From Candidatus Obscuribacterales bacterium (GTDB lineage: Bacteria > Cyanobacteriota > Vampirovibrionia > Obscuribacterales > Obscuribacteraceae), in the NCBI GenBank assembly GCA_031292355.1, contig JARLHI010000048.1, positions 372,001-436,000 of the forward strand: a stretch of DNA of 64,000 bases. The letters are read 5' to 3'. Shown piece by piece: positions 46,398 to 55,025 of this stretch (positions are counted from its first letter, which is position 1; the number at the start of each line of letters is the position of its first letter). The translations under genes and the position numbers were made by a program. The notes under the pieces were generated by a model. That model saw only the letters and a program-made list of their open reading frames with translations, did not search any database and was not told the origin of the DNA.

Positions 46398-47394
46398 ACA
46401 CGGCGGCGATCTAATTGCTGCAGCACGAAAATACAAGCGACCGTTACCTCAATGGCTAGATTTATCTACCGGCATTAACCCGGTACCATATGAAGTACCA
46501 GCAATTCCCGCAGATGTCTGGCGTCGGTTGCCGCAAGACAAGGACGGCTTGCGGTATGTAGCAAGCTCTTACTATGGTACTGACTCTCTTCTAGCGATTA
46601 GCGGTTCACAGGCTGCGATTCAATCGATTCCTCAACTGTTCAAACGCGCGCGCGTAGGCTTGTTGCTGCCTAGCTACAACGAACACAAACACGCCTGGAT
46701 TCAAGCGGGACACGAAATTATCGAATTGCAGCACGCTCAAATCAATGCGCAGTGTTCACAATTACAACTGGACGTTCTTTTACTCTGCAATCCAAACAAT
46801 CCAACTGGCGATTTGATTGGCATTGAAACAATCGAAGAATGCCTGTCCATCATGAAAAAGAAGGAAGGCACCGTTCTTGTAGATGAAGCATTTATGGATT
46901 CAACCCCAGAAAAATCTGTGCTGCCATTGCTTAAGCCATATCCGGACAATTTGATCGTCCTGCGCTCGTTAGGAAAATTTTTCGGACTAGCTGGTGCGCG
47001 AGTGGGCTTTGTTGCCGCATCAACTGAAAGATTATCTACACTAAGAGAAAAATTAGGACCGTGGACCATCAGCGGTCCATCGCGCTTCGTCGCTTGCCAT
47101 GCCTTGAAAAATACCCAATGGCAAGAGTCAAATCGTAACTTCCTCAAAGCCAATTCCAAGCTATTAATCGATGTCTTAGCGGAAACCAATTTTCCAGCTG
47201 ACGGTTATACCGACTACTTCGCGTGGGTCAAACACCGTCATGCTCAACAAATCCATGAGGCTTTATGCAAAGCTGGCATTTTTACGCGCTATTTTCCGGA
47301 ACCCTCAAGCATTCGCTTTGGACTCCCTCATACATCAGACGAGTTCTTGCGGTTAAGACAGCAACTCAGTCGATTTTATAGCCCATGCCCTTAA
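46390..47394 (+). CDS. Threonine-phosphate decarboxylase (CobC/CobD-type PLP enzyme)
   Basis: A 334-residue class I/II aminotransferase-fold protein. It begins LEHGGDLIAAARKY, a hallmark of the B12 threonine-phosphate decarboxylase, then DLSTGINPVPY, LCNPNNPTGDLI, VLVDEAFMD and the PLP lysine Lys196 in LRSLGKFFGLAG, with SIRFGLP near the end. It would make (R)-1-amino-2-propanol phosphate for CbiB. Pseudomonas literature calls it CobC and Salmonella CobD. Its 3' end overlaps the convergent regulator gene by 29 bases. Confidence 0.92.
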   Translation: MLEHGGDLIAAARKYKRPLPQWLDLSTGINPVPYEVPAIPADVWRRLPQDKDGLRYVASSYYGTDSLLAISGSQAAIQSIPQLFKRARVGLLLPSYNEHKHAWIQAGHEIIELQHAQINAQCSQLQLDVLLLCNPNNPTGDLIGIETIEECLSIMKKKEGTVLVDEAFMDSTPEKSVLPLLKPYPDNLIVLRSLGKFFGLAGARVGFVAASTERLSTLREKLGPWTISGPSRFVACHALKNTQWQESNRNFLKANSKLLIDVLAETNFPADGYTDYFAWVKHRHAQQIHEALCKAGIFTRYFPEPSSIRFGLPHTSDEFLRLRQQLSRFYSPCP

Positions 47395-48034
47395 CTGTCG
47401 TTATGAGCGAATTTTCGCCATCTTTATCGATTTTCTTGCGCAATCGAGTGATGCACTGACGAACGGCATCTTCTGAAGATTCCGATTCACTGTGCCAAAC
47501 TCTATCCAGCAGCTCATTGACGCTGAATATTCGCCCGCGGTGGCGCATCAAAAATTCCAGCACGGCGATTTCTTTGGCCAAAAGGCTGACCTCGCGTTCT
47601 TTAACAAAAACCTTGCCGGTCTTAAGATTGAGAACGACGTCTCCAGCTTCCATGAGGTCACTATTGACGCTTTCTGGACGTCTAAGCAGTGCTCTCGTGC
47701 GGGCAAGCAACTCTTTCATGTTGAATGGTTTGGCTAAATAATCGTCGGCGCCAGCATCAAAGCCCTGCAGCTTCGATTCCATTTCAGTGCGCCCAGTCAA
47801 CATAATTATCGGCGAGTTGCCACCGCGCGCCCGATAATCTTTGAGAATTTCAATTCCTGCTTTTCCGGGTAAGCTCCAATCAAGGAGAACCAAATCATAT
47901 TCAAAAGATATAAGCCTCTCGAAACCTTCCTCACCATTGAAGAAACACTCAACGATATGCCGATCAAACTCAAGAGCATCAATCACGGCGGTGGCTACCG
48001 ATTGATCGTCTTCAATGAGCAAAATTTTGGCCAT
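47366..48034 (-). CDS. OmpR/PhoB-family response regulator
   Basis: A 222-residue two-domain regulator. The receiver (1-118) has phospho-acceptor Asp52 in LVLLDWSLPG, Thr in IMLTGRTEM and Lys in AKPFNMKEL. The winged-helix domain (about 130-222) has LLAKEIAVLEFLMRHRGRIFS and AVRQCITRLRKKI, and ends with TTVKGMGYKI. It is divergent from a sensor kinase gene across 110 bases, and the two are probably a cognate pair. Targets are unknown. Confidence 0.95.
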   Translation of the reverse strand: MAKILLIEDDQSVATAVIDALEFDRHIVECFFNGEEGFERLISFEYDLVLLDWSLPGKAGIEILKDYRARGGNSPIIMLTGRTEMESKLQGFDAGADDYLAKPFNMKELLARTRALLRRPESVNSDLMEAGDVVLNLKTGKVFVKEREVSLLAKEIAVLEFLMRHRGRIFSVNELLDRVWHSESESSEDAVRQCITRLRKKIDKDGENSLITTVKGMGYKID

Positions 48035-48144
48035 AATGTACGTTCTCGTCTCGTTTGAGGCACATAATTAATCAGTATTGTGCATTACCATGAGCTGCGA
48101 AGCAATCAATTACAACCCCCCTTACATACTCAAGTTCATTTTCT

Positions 48145-49962
48145 ATGGTCGGTAATTTAAAGTTTTCCCAGCAGAACCTGCTGATCATCATCATTCCCCT
48201 GACATTTCACGTTGTCTCGAGTTGTGTGATGTTGATGGCCCTTGCCGGGGTCGAACAACAATTCCAACAAGAAACCCATTTAAGAACAATGGTGGCGTCC
48301 ATTAATGGGCTTTTAAATCAGTTAATCGCCGCCTGCAGCAGTGAATTCGTTTACGAAGAGACTCACGCCTCAGAAGACCGCATGCTCTTCCGAGACAATT
48401 ATGAAGAGTGCCTGAAAACTTCGCGTGACCTGAGAAACAAACTGACCACCGATTCAACCACCGACAACAATATGACGGAGGTCCTGGATCTGGTCGACAA
48501 CATCAACAACGCTTTGATTCGCTGCCAGGGGGCCCTTGATACCGGAAATATTGCCGACACGGTTTCATCAGTAAAAGAGTTTCGCCCGCTAATCGCCAGA
48601 TCAAAACAAGTTTCTGCAAAAACCATCAGAGAGATGGAAGACGAACAGCAGGAAGCCCAGAGACTGGAACAACGCGGACGTCTATTTGTCGTCCTCCTAG
48701 TATTTGGCGGCGGTCTTCTCAATTTTACGATTACCATTTTTCTGGTTGTCTCTCTCAGTCGAAGCAACAATGCCCGGCTGGAAGCACTCGCAGCCAACAT
48801 TAATGCTTTAAGTCGCGAATCCGATCTAGCCGAAGAACTTGAGGGTGACGATGAATTTGCTGAACTCGACCGCATTCTTCACCAGGTCCACGATACCTTA
48901 GGAGAAGCCCGTCGCCGTGAAAAAGCGATGGTTGACAACGCGTCAGAAGTAATTTGTTCAATTAATCCCCGATTGCGTTTTAGCCAGGTTAATGGAGCAG
49001 CTCTGAGAGTTTTCATGATGGAAAAAAGTATGCTGCTCGGTCGCCCAGTAGTTTCAATCATCCTGCCTGAAGACCAGGAATACACCGTTAGCGAATTAAC
49101 CAGAGCAGCTAAGACTCAAGGCAGCAGCTCGTTTGAAAGTCGCATTATCAGACCAGATGGCTCAATTCGCGATATTCAGTGGAACGTTGCCTCCTTAGAA
49201 GGCGAGCAAACGATGTTTTGCGTAGCCCACGATATTTCTGACCGCAAAGAAGCCGAAAGGCTAAAACAAGAAGTTATCGCTATGGTTTCGCACGATTTGC
49301 GCGCACCGTTGACGTCCCTCGAACTGACTTTGAATATTTTATCAGCGGGTGGACTCGGCGATTTAACCGAGAAAGGCAAGGATAGAGTTTCTAAAGCTGA
49401 ATCATCAGTGTCACGCCTTGTGAGCATCATCAATGACCTAATAGACGCCGAGCGATTTGAGTCAGGAGCAATCAATCTCGATCTGGAAATGACAAGTATG
49501 GAGCAATTGATCAATGACTCTGTGGCTTTAATTGAAAGCAGCGCTCATTCGAAAAACATCAGAATTCAAACCCAAAGTAACAATCTGCAAGTGTATTGTG
49601 ACGGGCAGCGAATTGCTCGCGTGCTCACTAATCTGCTGAGCAATGCAGTCAAATTTTCTCACCCCAATAGTGTCATTCAGGTCACATCTGAAAGTACCCC
49701 GGCTGGCATAGCAACGAGCGTAATCGACACAGGCCGCGGCATTCCAGAAGCAAAACTGCATAGCGTCTTTGACCGCTGGAAGCAGGTAGAAAAAGCAGAC
49801 GAAAAAGAAAAGGGCGGCAGCGGTCTTGGCCTGGCTATATGCAAATCTCTCATTGAAGCCCATGGTGGCGCCATGTCCGTGCAGTCAAAAGAAGGTGTCG
49901 GCAGTATTTTTACTTTCGTTTTGCCACATCACATAGCCCCTGCGGCAAAGTCGCGGACTTGA
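48145..49962 (+). CDS. Membrane sensor histidine kinase with PAS domain
   Basis: A 605-residue kinase. TM1 (about 12-35), an extracytoplasmic helical sensor (36-178), TM2 (about 180-203) and a HAMP-like linker (204-255) precede a PAS domain (258-368). The H-box VSHDLRAPLT gives His383. The ATPase has NLLSNAVKFS, DTGRGIP and GGSGLGLAICKS. It is divergent from the OmpR-type regulator, its likely partner. The extracytoplasmic domain has two Cys residues (about 64 and 89), and the ligand is unknown. Confidence 0.94.
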   Translation: MVGNLKFSQQNLLIIIIPLTFHVVSSCVMLMALAGVEQQFQQETHLRTMVASINGLLNQLIAACSSEFVYEETHASEDRMLFRDNYEECLKTSRDLRNKLTTDSTTDNNMTEVLDLVDNINNALIRCQGALDTGNIADTVSSVKEFRPLIARSKQVSAKTIREMEDEQQEAQRLEQRGRLFVVLLVFGGGLLNFTITIFLVVSLSRSNNARLEALAANINALSRESDLAEELEGDDEFAELDRILHQVHDTLGEARRREKAMVDNASEVICSINPRLRFSQVNGAALRVFMMEKSMLLGRPVVSIILPEDQEYTVSELTRAAKTQGSSSFESRIIRPDGSIRDIQWNVASLEGEQTMFCVAHDISDRKEAERLKQEVIAMVSHDLRAPLTSLELTLNILSAGGLGDLTEKGKDRVSKAESSVSRLVSIINDLIDAERFESGAINLDLEMTSMEQLINDSVALIESSAHSKNIRIQTQSNNLQVYCDGQRIARVLTNLLSNAVKFSHPNSVIQVTSESTPAGIATSVIDTGRGIPEAKLHSVFDRWKQVEKADEKEKGGSGLGLAICKSLIEAHGGAMSVQSKEGVGSIFTFVLPHHIAPAAKSRT

Positions 49963-50145
49963 TCACAAAGTAGAGAATTGCAATCCAGCAAAGCTTTGAT
50001 CTAAAAGGATTTGCGGGTTCTACGAACAATCGCAAGATTTAAATTGCAACAAGATTAAACTCGTGCCACAATCTTGACAGCCTCGATTATCACTCGGCTC
50101 TGAACCGGGTGGAGGCTGTAGAAAGTAGCTTATTGAGGACTTCGT

Positions 50146-51039
50146 ATGAGTTCGCAGTATCGAAATTCTGAATGGGCACGTGAGGTCCCAGCTCCCTTGT
50201 ATGTAAACGAGGCGATGCAGAGACCCGCTCAATTGGCTTATGCCGAATATCAGAGTTATCCAAGAGGCGACGCTTATTCAGCGAGCCTGCCTCCAGTCGC
50301 CTTCGAAGATAGACCTCACCATCATCATTACCCACCCCACCGCTACCACCACCGTCGCCACGGTGAAGTGAGCGTATCTACCTCAGAGCACGTCCATCAG
50401 GCATACCACGAGCATCATCATCGTCCGCATCATCGCTATGCCAGCAGTCACGCGCAACAACCAGGCGTGAACCTAAGTTATTCACATCACGGGCGCGAAG
50501 GTCACCAAGAAACCGCCTCACGCAAAGCAATATATGTCGATTTCAATTGTTTTGCACCAACACCTGCCGAATCGGCCAAGCCGCTGCATATCACAAACGG
50601 TCCCGTCACTTCTGACGTAGCTGCCGTAGAGAGAAAAATGGCCCAGATCGCTTTGAGCGTTGCGCACAGACTTGGCACTGTTGGAGATTGTGCGCATGGA
50701 CCACGCTTGACTCTGGACAAATTTGGTTACCACTTGCCACCGGCAGTTGCCACCGAACAAGGACGAATGATCCGAGACAGTGGTTTGTTCGATCTCGTTC
50801 CGGCCAACGAAATACGACCTGGAGATTATGGTGTGCGCGATTGGAGTCGCTCCATTGTGCGCCAACACGGCTCGGACAAAGGAGACTCCTTCATTGTCAC
50901 AGGCATCGCCCGCAATGGCAGCGTGTTAGCTGCAAACGATCATACTTTCGTGGTGCCGGCTGATGGTGGACGTTATACGAATTTGCAATATTATCGACCA
51001 AATGCAGAATTCGTCAGACGTTTCGGCAATTTGACTTAA
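50146..51039 (+). CDS. Protein with His-rich N-terminus and CHAP/NlpC-like C-terminal domain
   Basis: A 297-residue protein with GAGGA six bases before the ATG. Residues 50-110 are exceptionally His-rich (PHHHHYPPHRYHHRRHGE and HQAYHEHHHRPHHRY). The C-terminal 130 residues read like a CHAP/NlpC-type cysteine hydrolase: VGDCAHGPRLTLDKFGYHLPP with a candidate catalytic Cys, GDYGVRDWSRSI, KGDSFIVTGI and the HTFVVPADGGRY segment. No signal peptide is obvious. Metal binding through the His tract and peptidoglycan or amide hydrolysis are inferences. It stands alone between a kinase gene and a convergent TPR gene. Confidence 0.7.
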   Translation: MSSQYRNSEWAREVPAPLYVNEAMQRPAQLAYAEYQSYPRGDAYSASLPPVAFEDRPHHHHYPPHRYHHRRHGEVSVSTSEHVHQAYHEHHHRPHHRYASSHAQQPGVNLSYSHHGREGHQETASRKAIYVDFNCFAPTPAESAKPLHITNGPVTSDVAAVERKMAQIALSVAHRLGTVGDCAHGPRLTLDKFGYHLPPAVATEQGRMIRDSGLFDLVPANEIRPGDYGVRDWSRSIVRQHGSDKGDSFIVTGIARNGSVLAANDHTFVVPADGGRYTNLQYYRPNAEFVRRFGNLT

Positions 51040-51065
51040 GACGTTATTAAAGCGTTCGTAAAAAC

Positions 51066-51968
51066 TCATTGATTTCTACGCTCGCCTGCATCTCGGATGT
51101 CGGTCATAGGGTCGGTTGGACTGAGCCGATTAATAGTCATTCGCATGCTCTGGCGTGCTTCTTTGTCTTGATCAACTCCCATCCAATTCTTGTTCTTTGT
51201 TTTGATTTTGTATTCGACAAGCTGAATTGTGCGCAGTAGCAGATTTCTTGAAAGGAGATCTACATCATTCCGCTTTACAGTACCTGCTGCAAAAAGTCGA
51301 TCGCGGTCTTCGCACACTGCGAGTGCCACTTGATACTCCTTCAAAGCTTGCGGCAAAAGACCTTTGCGTTCAGCCATAGCGGCCAAATTGTAATGGGCGC
51401 TAGCTGCTGCTGTAGGACAAAATTTGATAACAAAATCAAATAAGTCGCGAGCATTGTTATCATCGCCGCGCAGAAAACAATTCAAACCAGTATTTAGCAA
51501 GCATTGGGGGCTGTTATCACGAAATGTTGGAATAGCGACGCATCGGCTATCGCTGCGCAATTGTCCACGCACTAAATTGTCAACATAGTCACAAATTGAC
51601 TGGCATTCGCTATTCTGTGGCTCCAGATAAAGTGCTTTCAGAAATTGATCATAAGCAAACTGGTCATACTCTGGTAACACATTATGCTCTTTAGTATCTG
51701 TCAGTCCCAAAAGATAATAGCCGTTGTAATCGAGCGGATTTTTGGCAACGAATTGTTCGATTGACTTACGAGCAGCAACATAATTCTTGTCGTCGAAGAA
51801 CCTGTGTGCCTCGCGAAGTTGTTCAACTTTTGAGCCAACGAGGGAAGCGTTCGGTTTATTGTGATCTTCCGCTAGAATAGGGGCAATGTGTGACGTCAAA
51901 AGAAAGAGCACAAATATCCCAACCAGGATTAGCGTTCTACTTTTTGCCACAACTTGTTGATAATTCAT
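51066..51968 (-). CDS. Exported TPR-like protein
   Basis: A 300-residue protein with a signal peptide or N-terminal anchor (about 10-33, ending ILAED). TPR-like helices are at about 45-130 (HRFFDDKNYVAARKSIEQFV, YNGYYLLGLTD) and 155-235 (GLNCFLRGDDNNARDLFDFVI, AHYNLAAMAERKGLLPQALKEY). Function unknown. It is divergent from the TonB-C-like gene with only 15 bases between starts, so their promoters must overlap the coding ends. Confidence 0.75.
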   Translation of the reverse strand: MNYQQVVAKSRTLILVGIFVLFLLTSHIAPILAEDHNKPNASLVGSKVEQLREAHRFFDDKNYVAARKSIEQFVAKNPLDYNGYYLLGLTDTKEHNVLPEYDQFAYDQFLKALYLEPQNSECQSICDYVDNLVRGQLRSDSRCVAIPTFRDNSPQCLLNTGLNCFLRGDDNNARDLFDFVIKFCPTAAASAHYNLAAMAERKGLLPQALKEYQVALAVCEDRDRLFAAGTVKRNDVDLLSRNLLLRTIQLVEYKIKTKNKNWMGVDQDKEARQSMRMTINRLSPTDPMTDIRDAGERRNQ

Positions 51969-51983
51969 TACTGGAATTCTAGC

Positions 51984-53105
51984 GTGAACAAAGTAGCTTG
52001 TAGTCTAATACTTTTTCTCTACAATTTTTGCGTCATCGCATTTTTCAGCAATAACACCGCTATAGCTTCCAACCTCAGCGAGCTGTTATTAGCCGACAAT
52101 TCACCTACCACTTCTCCCACAGATGGGAAAACTGTTTTAAAGGGCGGAGCTCAAGACGCAGAGAAGATGCAAAAATCGATCAAGCTAATGGTGCCAGATC
52201 CTTCGGCACCACGCTACTCTCCAGCAACCCAGCCGCCACAATTTCAAACTGGAGCGACTCAAAGCGACATTTTTAGACAATCTTTAGAGTTCCAGGAACG
52301 AGCAGCAGCAGCAGCAGCAAGAGAACAGGCAGCAGCGGCTCGAGCAGAAGTTTTGCTCAAACAACAGGCAGAAGCGGAGCATCAGGCAGCACTTCAACGA
52401 CACTTCGGTATAGAAGCAGAAACAAATTTTGCGCCATCCAGAGTGCCCTTCACCAGGCGATTTATGCCGGACACCGGTAAATTTGAATCAACTGTTGTAC
52501 CTATGCAACCACGGCAACCGCAACAAGCACAGGCGGATCCGTGGACTGACGTTGTTGCTGTTCCTTATCGGCAAAAGAAGCTAGCTGAATTGCAGACTTC
52601 AATTAAACAACTTCACTCAGCTCCCACATTGGCAAGGCAAGCGCTGGCGACAGGACAGCTTGAATCCCCGACTGAAAAGCATATTGAGCCGTTGAAAGCG
52701 GTTGAGATGATGTTGCCGATGACACCTGCGCCTAAAGACTGGGACGCCTGGTACAAGCGTGTGGCCAGTGCCATCTATGATCGGTGGAGACAAAACACGG
52801 CTGGTCCAGGTACGTCAGTGGTGCTAATAACAGTTTATGCAAGCCGCGACGTTGATTGCCGCGTTACCAATTTTACTGAAGCCGAGGGGGCGGAGCGTAA
52901 CAGCACAGAAGAATCGAGATTTAAACAGGTTTCCTTGCAATGCGTTGATGGACTGAGTGGCGATGAAATTTGGCAATTTCCGGCTATCCAACCGTTACCC
53001 AAGAAAATCGTTTTCGATATGGAATTCAAACATGTAGTGGGCGAAGACTCAGGCTGTCGCATAGTACATCTGCATAATGAACTACCGCCACAGCCGGCGC
53101 CCTAA
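51984..53105 (+). CDS. Exported protein with TonB/TolA-C-like terminal domain
   Basis: A 373-residue protein from GTG 51984 (TGGA nine bases upstream); a TTG at 51954 would overlap the divergent gene's start and is less likely. A hydrophobic export signal covers residues 3-28. An Ala/Gln/Glu-rich probable coiled coil (about 95-130, EQAAAARAEVLLKQQAEAEHQ) is followed by a Pro/Gln linker. The C-terminal 115 residues (WDAWYKRVASAIYDRWRQ, VVLITVYASRDVDCRV, IWQFPAIQPLPKKIVFDMEF) follow the helix-strand pattern of TonB/TolA C-terminal domains. A periplasm-spanning link is plausible. Family call tentative. Confidence 0.65.
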   Translation: MNKVACSLILFLYNFCVIAFFSNNTAIASNLSELLLADNSPTTSPTDGKTVLKGGAQDAEKMQKSIKLMVPDPSAPRYSPATQPPQFQTGATQSDIFRQSLEFQERAAAAAAREQAAAARAEVLLKQQAEAEHQAALQRHFGIEAETNFAPSRVPFTRRFMPDTGKFESTVVPMQPRQPQQAQADPWTDVVAVPYRQKKLAELQTSIKQLHSAPTLARQALATGQLESPTEKHIEPLKAVEMMLPMTPAPKDWDAWYKRVASAIYDRWRQNTAGPGTSVVLITVYASRDVDCRVTNFTEAEGAERNSTEESRFKQVSLQCVDGLSGDEIWQFPAIQPLPKKIVFDMEFKHVVGEDSGCRIVHLHNELPPQPAP

Positions 53106-53115
53106 GAAGCTGAGA

Positions 53116-54294
53116 TCAACGCTCCAAATTCAATTCAACTTTATCCGGTACGGTGGGGTCAACAGAGCGTGCATTTTCAACGTCTGCTTTCGCCATCAAC
53201 GGTTTTTTCATGAGTACATAGACTGAAGCACGCGCTAAATAGAACTGCGAATTTTGAGGCGACAGGCTAATTGCGCTTGAGAAATCTGCAACTGCTGAAT
53301 CAAAATTGTCGAGTCGTTGATAAGCGCGTCCTCTATGAAAATAATCTGCAGCGCTAGAGCCATCTCGCCGGATCGCTTCACTGTAATCGGCAACTTCCTT
53401 TCTTGCTTTATCACGCGCTGCATTTTTCTGCATGTCCTCTAGTTCTTTCGCGCTTTTTTCATGACGCTTACGCGAAGTCTTATCGCCTGTCGAATCACTG
53501 GCAAGTTTATCAACGGTCTCGGTAGTGGCCGTAGTAGAAGTAGTAGAAGTCGTCGCAGTCGATACTGTACTTGAAGTATCCTCCGGCAATTTTGCCGAAC
53601 CATTAAGACCATCTGGATAGACGCGACTCATAGCCTCTTTATATAAACCTACCGTGTGCTCATCTTGACCACGAGCGGCAACTGGTCTAGTTAATCCATT
53701 AGAAGCATTGTAGGGTTGATAAGGAACATTTCCTCCACCTCCACCATGCACAGTTTGCACATGCAACGTCTCAGTGGCTCGTGGCCTTGCCTGAAAATAG
53801 TTTTTTGCAAGCTGAGGATTGACGCGAATAGCCTGCGCAAAGTCTCTAATAGCCAGATCGTCATGACCAAGCTTTGACTGGGTAGTTCCGCGCCACGTCA
53901 AGGCATCTGAGTTCGAAGCATCCAGTTGAATTGCATGATCGAAATCGCCTAGAGCGCGATCGTAGTCCTTCATGTGGAAAAACGATTGTCCACGCAAAAA
54001 ATACAAATTTGAGCTACCTGCAGTCAGCCCTATTGCCTCGTTGAACGATTCCACAGCACCGTCCCAGTCGCCATGGCTCATGCGCCCTTTGCCTGTATCG
54101 ATAATAGACTCGTCAAGACTGGCGAAAGCAGGGGCGGAGAAAATCCCAGGAAGCATCAATGCCGAAGTCAATGCCGAAGTCAAAGCCAACATCGCCGCAG
54201 ACAAAACACGCTTACAGCCTGAAACTTTCACCGGGCGCTGAGCATTTCTCAGCGTCTGGATAATTATTCGACCTTCAATACTGGGTTGTGTCAT
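53116..54294 (-). CDS. Exported TPR protein
   Basis: A 392-residue protein from ATG 54294 (AAGGAC nine bases upstream); a GTG at 54321 with AAGGAGAA close by is the alternative. An N-terminal hydrophobic segment (about 25-57, ending PAFAS) is a signal or anchor. Two TPR blocks, FNEAIGLTAGSSNLYFLRGQ to FAQAIRVNPQLAKNYF and YSEAIRRDGSSAADYFHRGR to SLSPQNSQFYLARASVY, flank a Thr/Ser-rich linker (TSSTVSTATTSTTSTTATT). Probably an envelope scaffold. Function unknown. Confidence 0.8.
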   Translation of the reverse strand: MTQPSIEGRIIIQTLRNAQRPVKVSGCKRVLSAAMLALTSALTSALMLPGIFSAPAFASLDESIIDTGKGRMSHGDWDGAVESFNEAIGLTAGSSNLYFLRGQSFFHMKDYDRALGDFDHAIQLDASNSDALTWRGTTQSKLGHDDLAIRDFAQAIRVNPQLAKNYFQARPRATETLHVQTVHGGGGGNVPYQPYNASNGLTRPVAARGQDEHTVGLYKEAMSRVYPDGLNGSAKLPEDTSSTVSTATTSTTSTTATTETVDKLASDSTGDKTSRKRHEKSAKELEDMQKNAARDKARKEVADYSEAIRRDGSSAADYFHRGRAYQRLDNFDSAVADFSSAISLSPQNSQFYLARASVYVLMKKPLMAKADVENARSVDPTVPDKVELNLER

Positions 54295-54478
54295 GCGCAA
54301 TCGTCCTTTTGTCTGGCTCACTTCTCCTTACTCATCCTTCCACTTGTGAGACCTAGCAAAACCACAGCCGCCACGTTTAGCGAAAATTGGGACAGTTCAA
54401 TAGTCTTCAGCTTTGTTAGTAGAGATTAAGCGATTCTTTCACTGAGTTAATTTCAACTTTGACAAGCCGTCGCTTATA

Positions 54479-54493
54479 CTCTCGTTACGAGAG
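54479..54493. promoter_or_regulatory. Perfect 15-base palindrome upstream of the thioredoxin-like gene
   Basis: CTCTCGT and ACGAGAG flank a single T. It lies directly downstream of a TATACT (54475-54480) that could serve as a -10 with a weak -35 (TTCAAC, 54452-54457). The site would sit at the transcription start, a common operator position. The regulator is unknown. Confidence 0.35.
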
Positions 54494-54596
54494 GGCTTAA
54501 TGTTTCCTTCAGATTTCGCGAAGCACAATAGAGTGCATCGCAGGTATCTCTTCGCCGTGGCAACCATACTTGAAAATGACCGGAGGTTCGACCAAT

Positions 54597-54854
54597 ATGC
54601 GCGTTGAAGTAATTTATGCACCGGGTTGCAGCTCATATCGCAAGGCTATATCGATATTAGAAACAGTGATAGCCGAAGAACGTTATCCCATCCCAGTGGA
54701 ATCCTTCGAATGCTCAAGTCAAGGTCATGGCAATCCATCAATTCGTATCAACGGCGTCAGTCACTCATCGGCTGGACAGCATCTAGAAAATCTTCGCGAT
54801 TTGTTATCGCACAAGTGGAAAGAATTGAATGAGCATCCGCTACTTGGGATGTGA
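54597..54854 (+). CDS. Small thioredoxin-fold protein
   Basis: An 85-residue protein from ATG 54597, with GGAGG ten bases upstream; an ATG at 54570 lacks such a site. The start VEVIYAPGCSSYRKAISILETV resembles thioredoxin-like or glutaredoxin-like folds, but the redox motif is reduced to a single Cys (GCSSY). A second Cys is in FECSSQGHGNPSIRINGV, a cis-Pro-like region. The protein may bind thiols or metals rather than act as a dithiol oxidoreductase. A strong terminator follows. Confidence 0.7.
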   Translation: MRVEVIYAPGCSSYRKAISILETVIAEERYPIPVESFECSSQGHGNPSIRINGVSHSSAGQHLENLRDLLSHKWKELNEHPLLGM

Positions 54855-54892
54855 CCTGTAAAACTTTTCCTCCCCAACTAATCAATCCCGGC

Positions 54893-54922
54893 AAATACCC
54901 AGCTTTCCCAAGCTGGGTATTT
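54893..54922 (+). terminator. Strong bidirectional-type terminator hairpin
   Basis: A perfect 13-pair stem (54893-54905 with 54910-54922) closes a TCCC loop. The arms end in AAA and TTT. It lies 38 bases after the thioredoxin-like stop and about 100 bases before the MBOAT gene. Confidence 0.85.
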
Positions 54923-55025
54923 GTTATGACGGCTGCTTAAGGCAGATGACCTGCGGTGAAGCTATGATTTCACCACTCGAAAGTCGCGCAAGAACATGCG
55001 CGATAGCCTATGTCGACGAGTGGCG

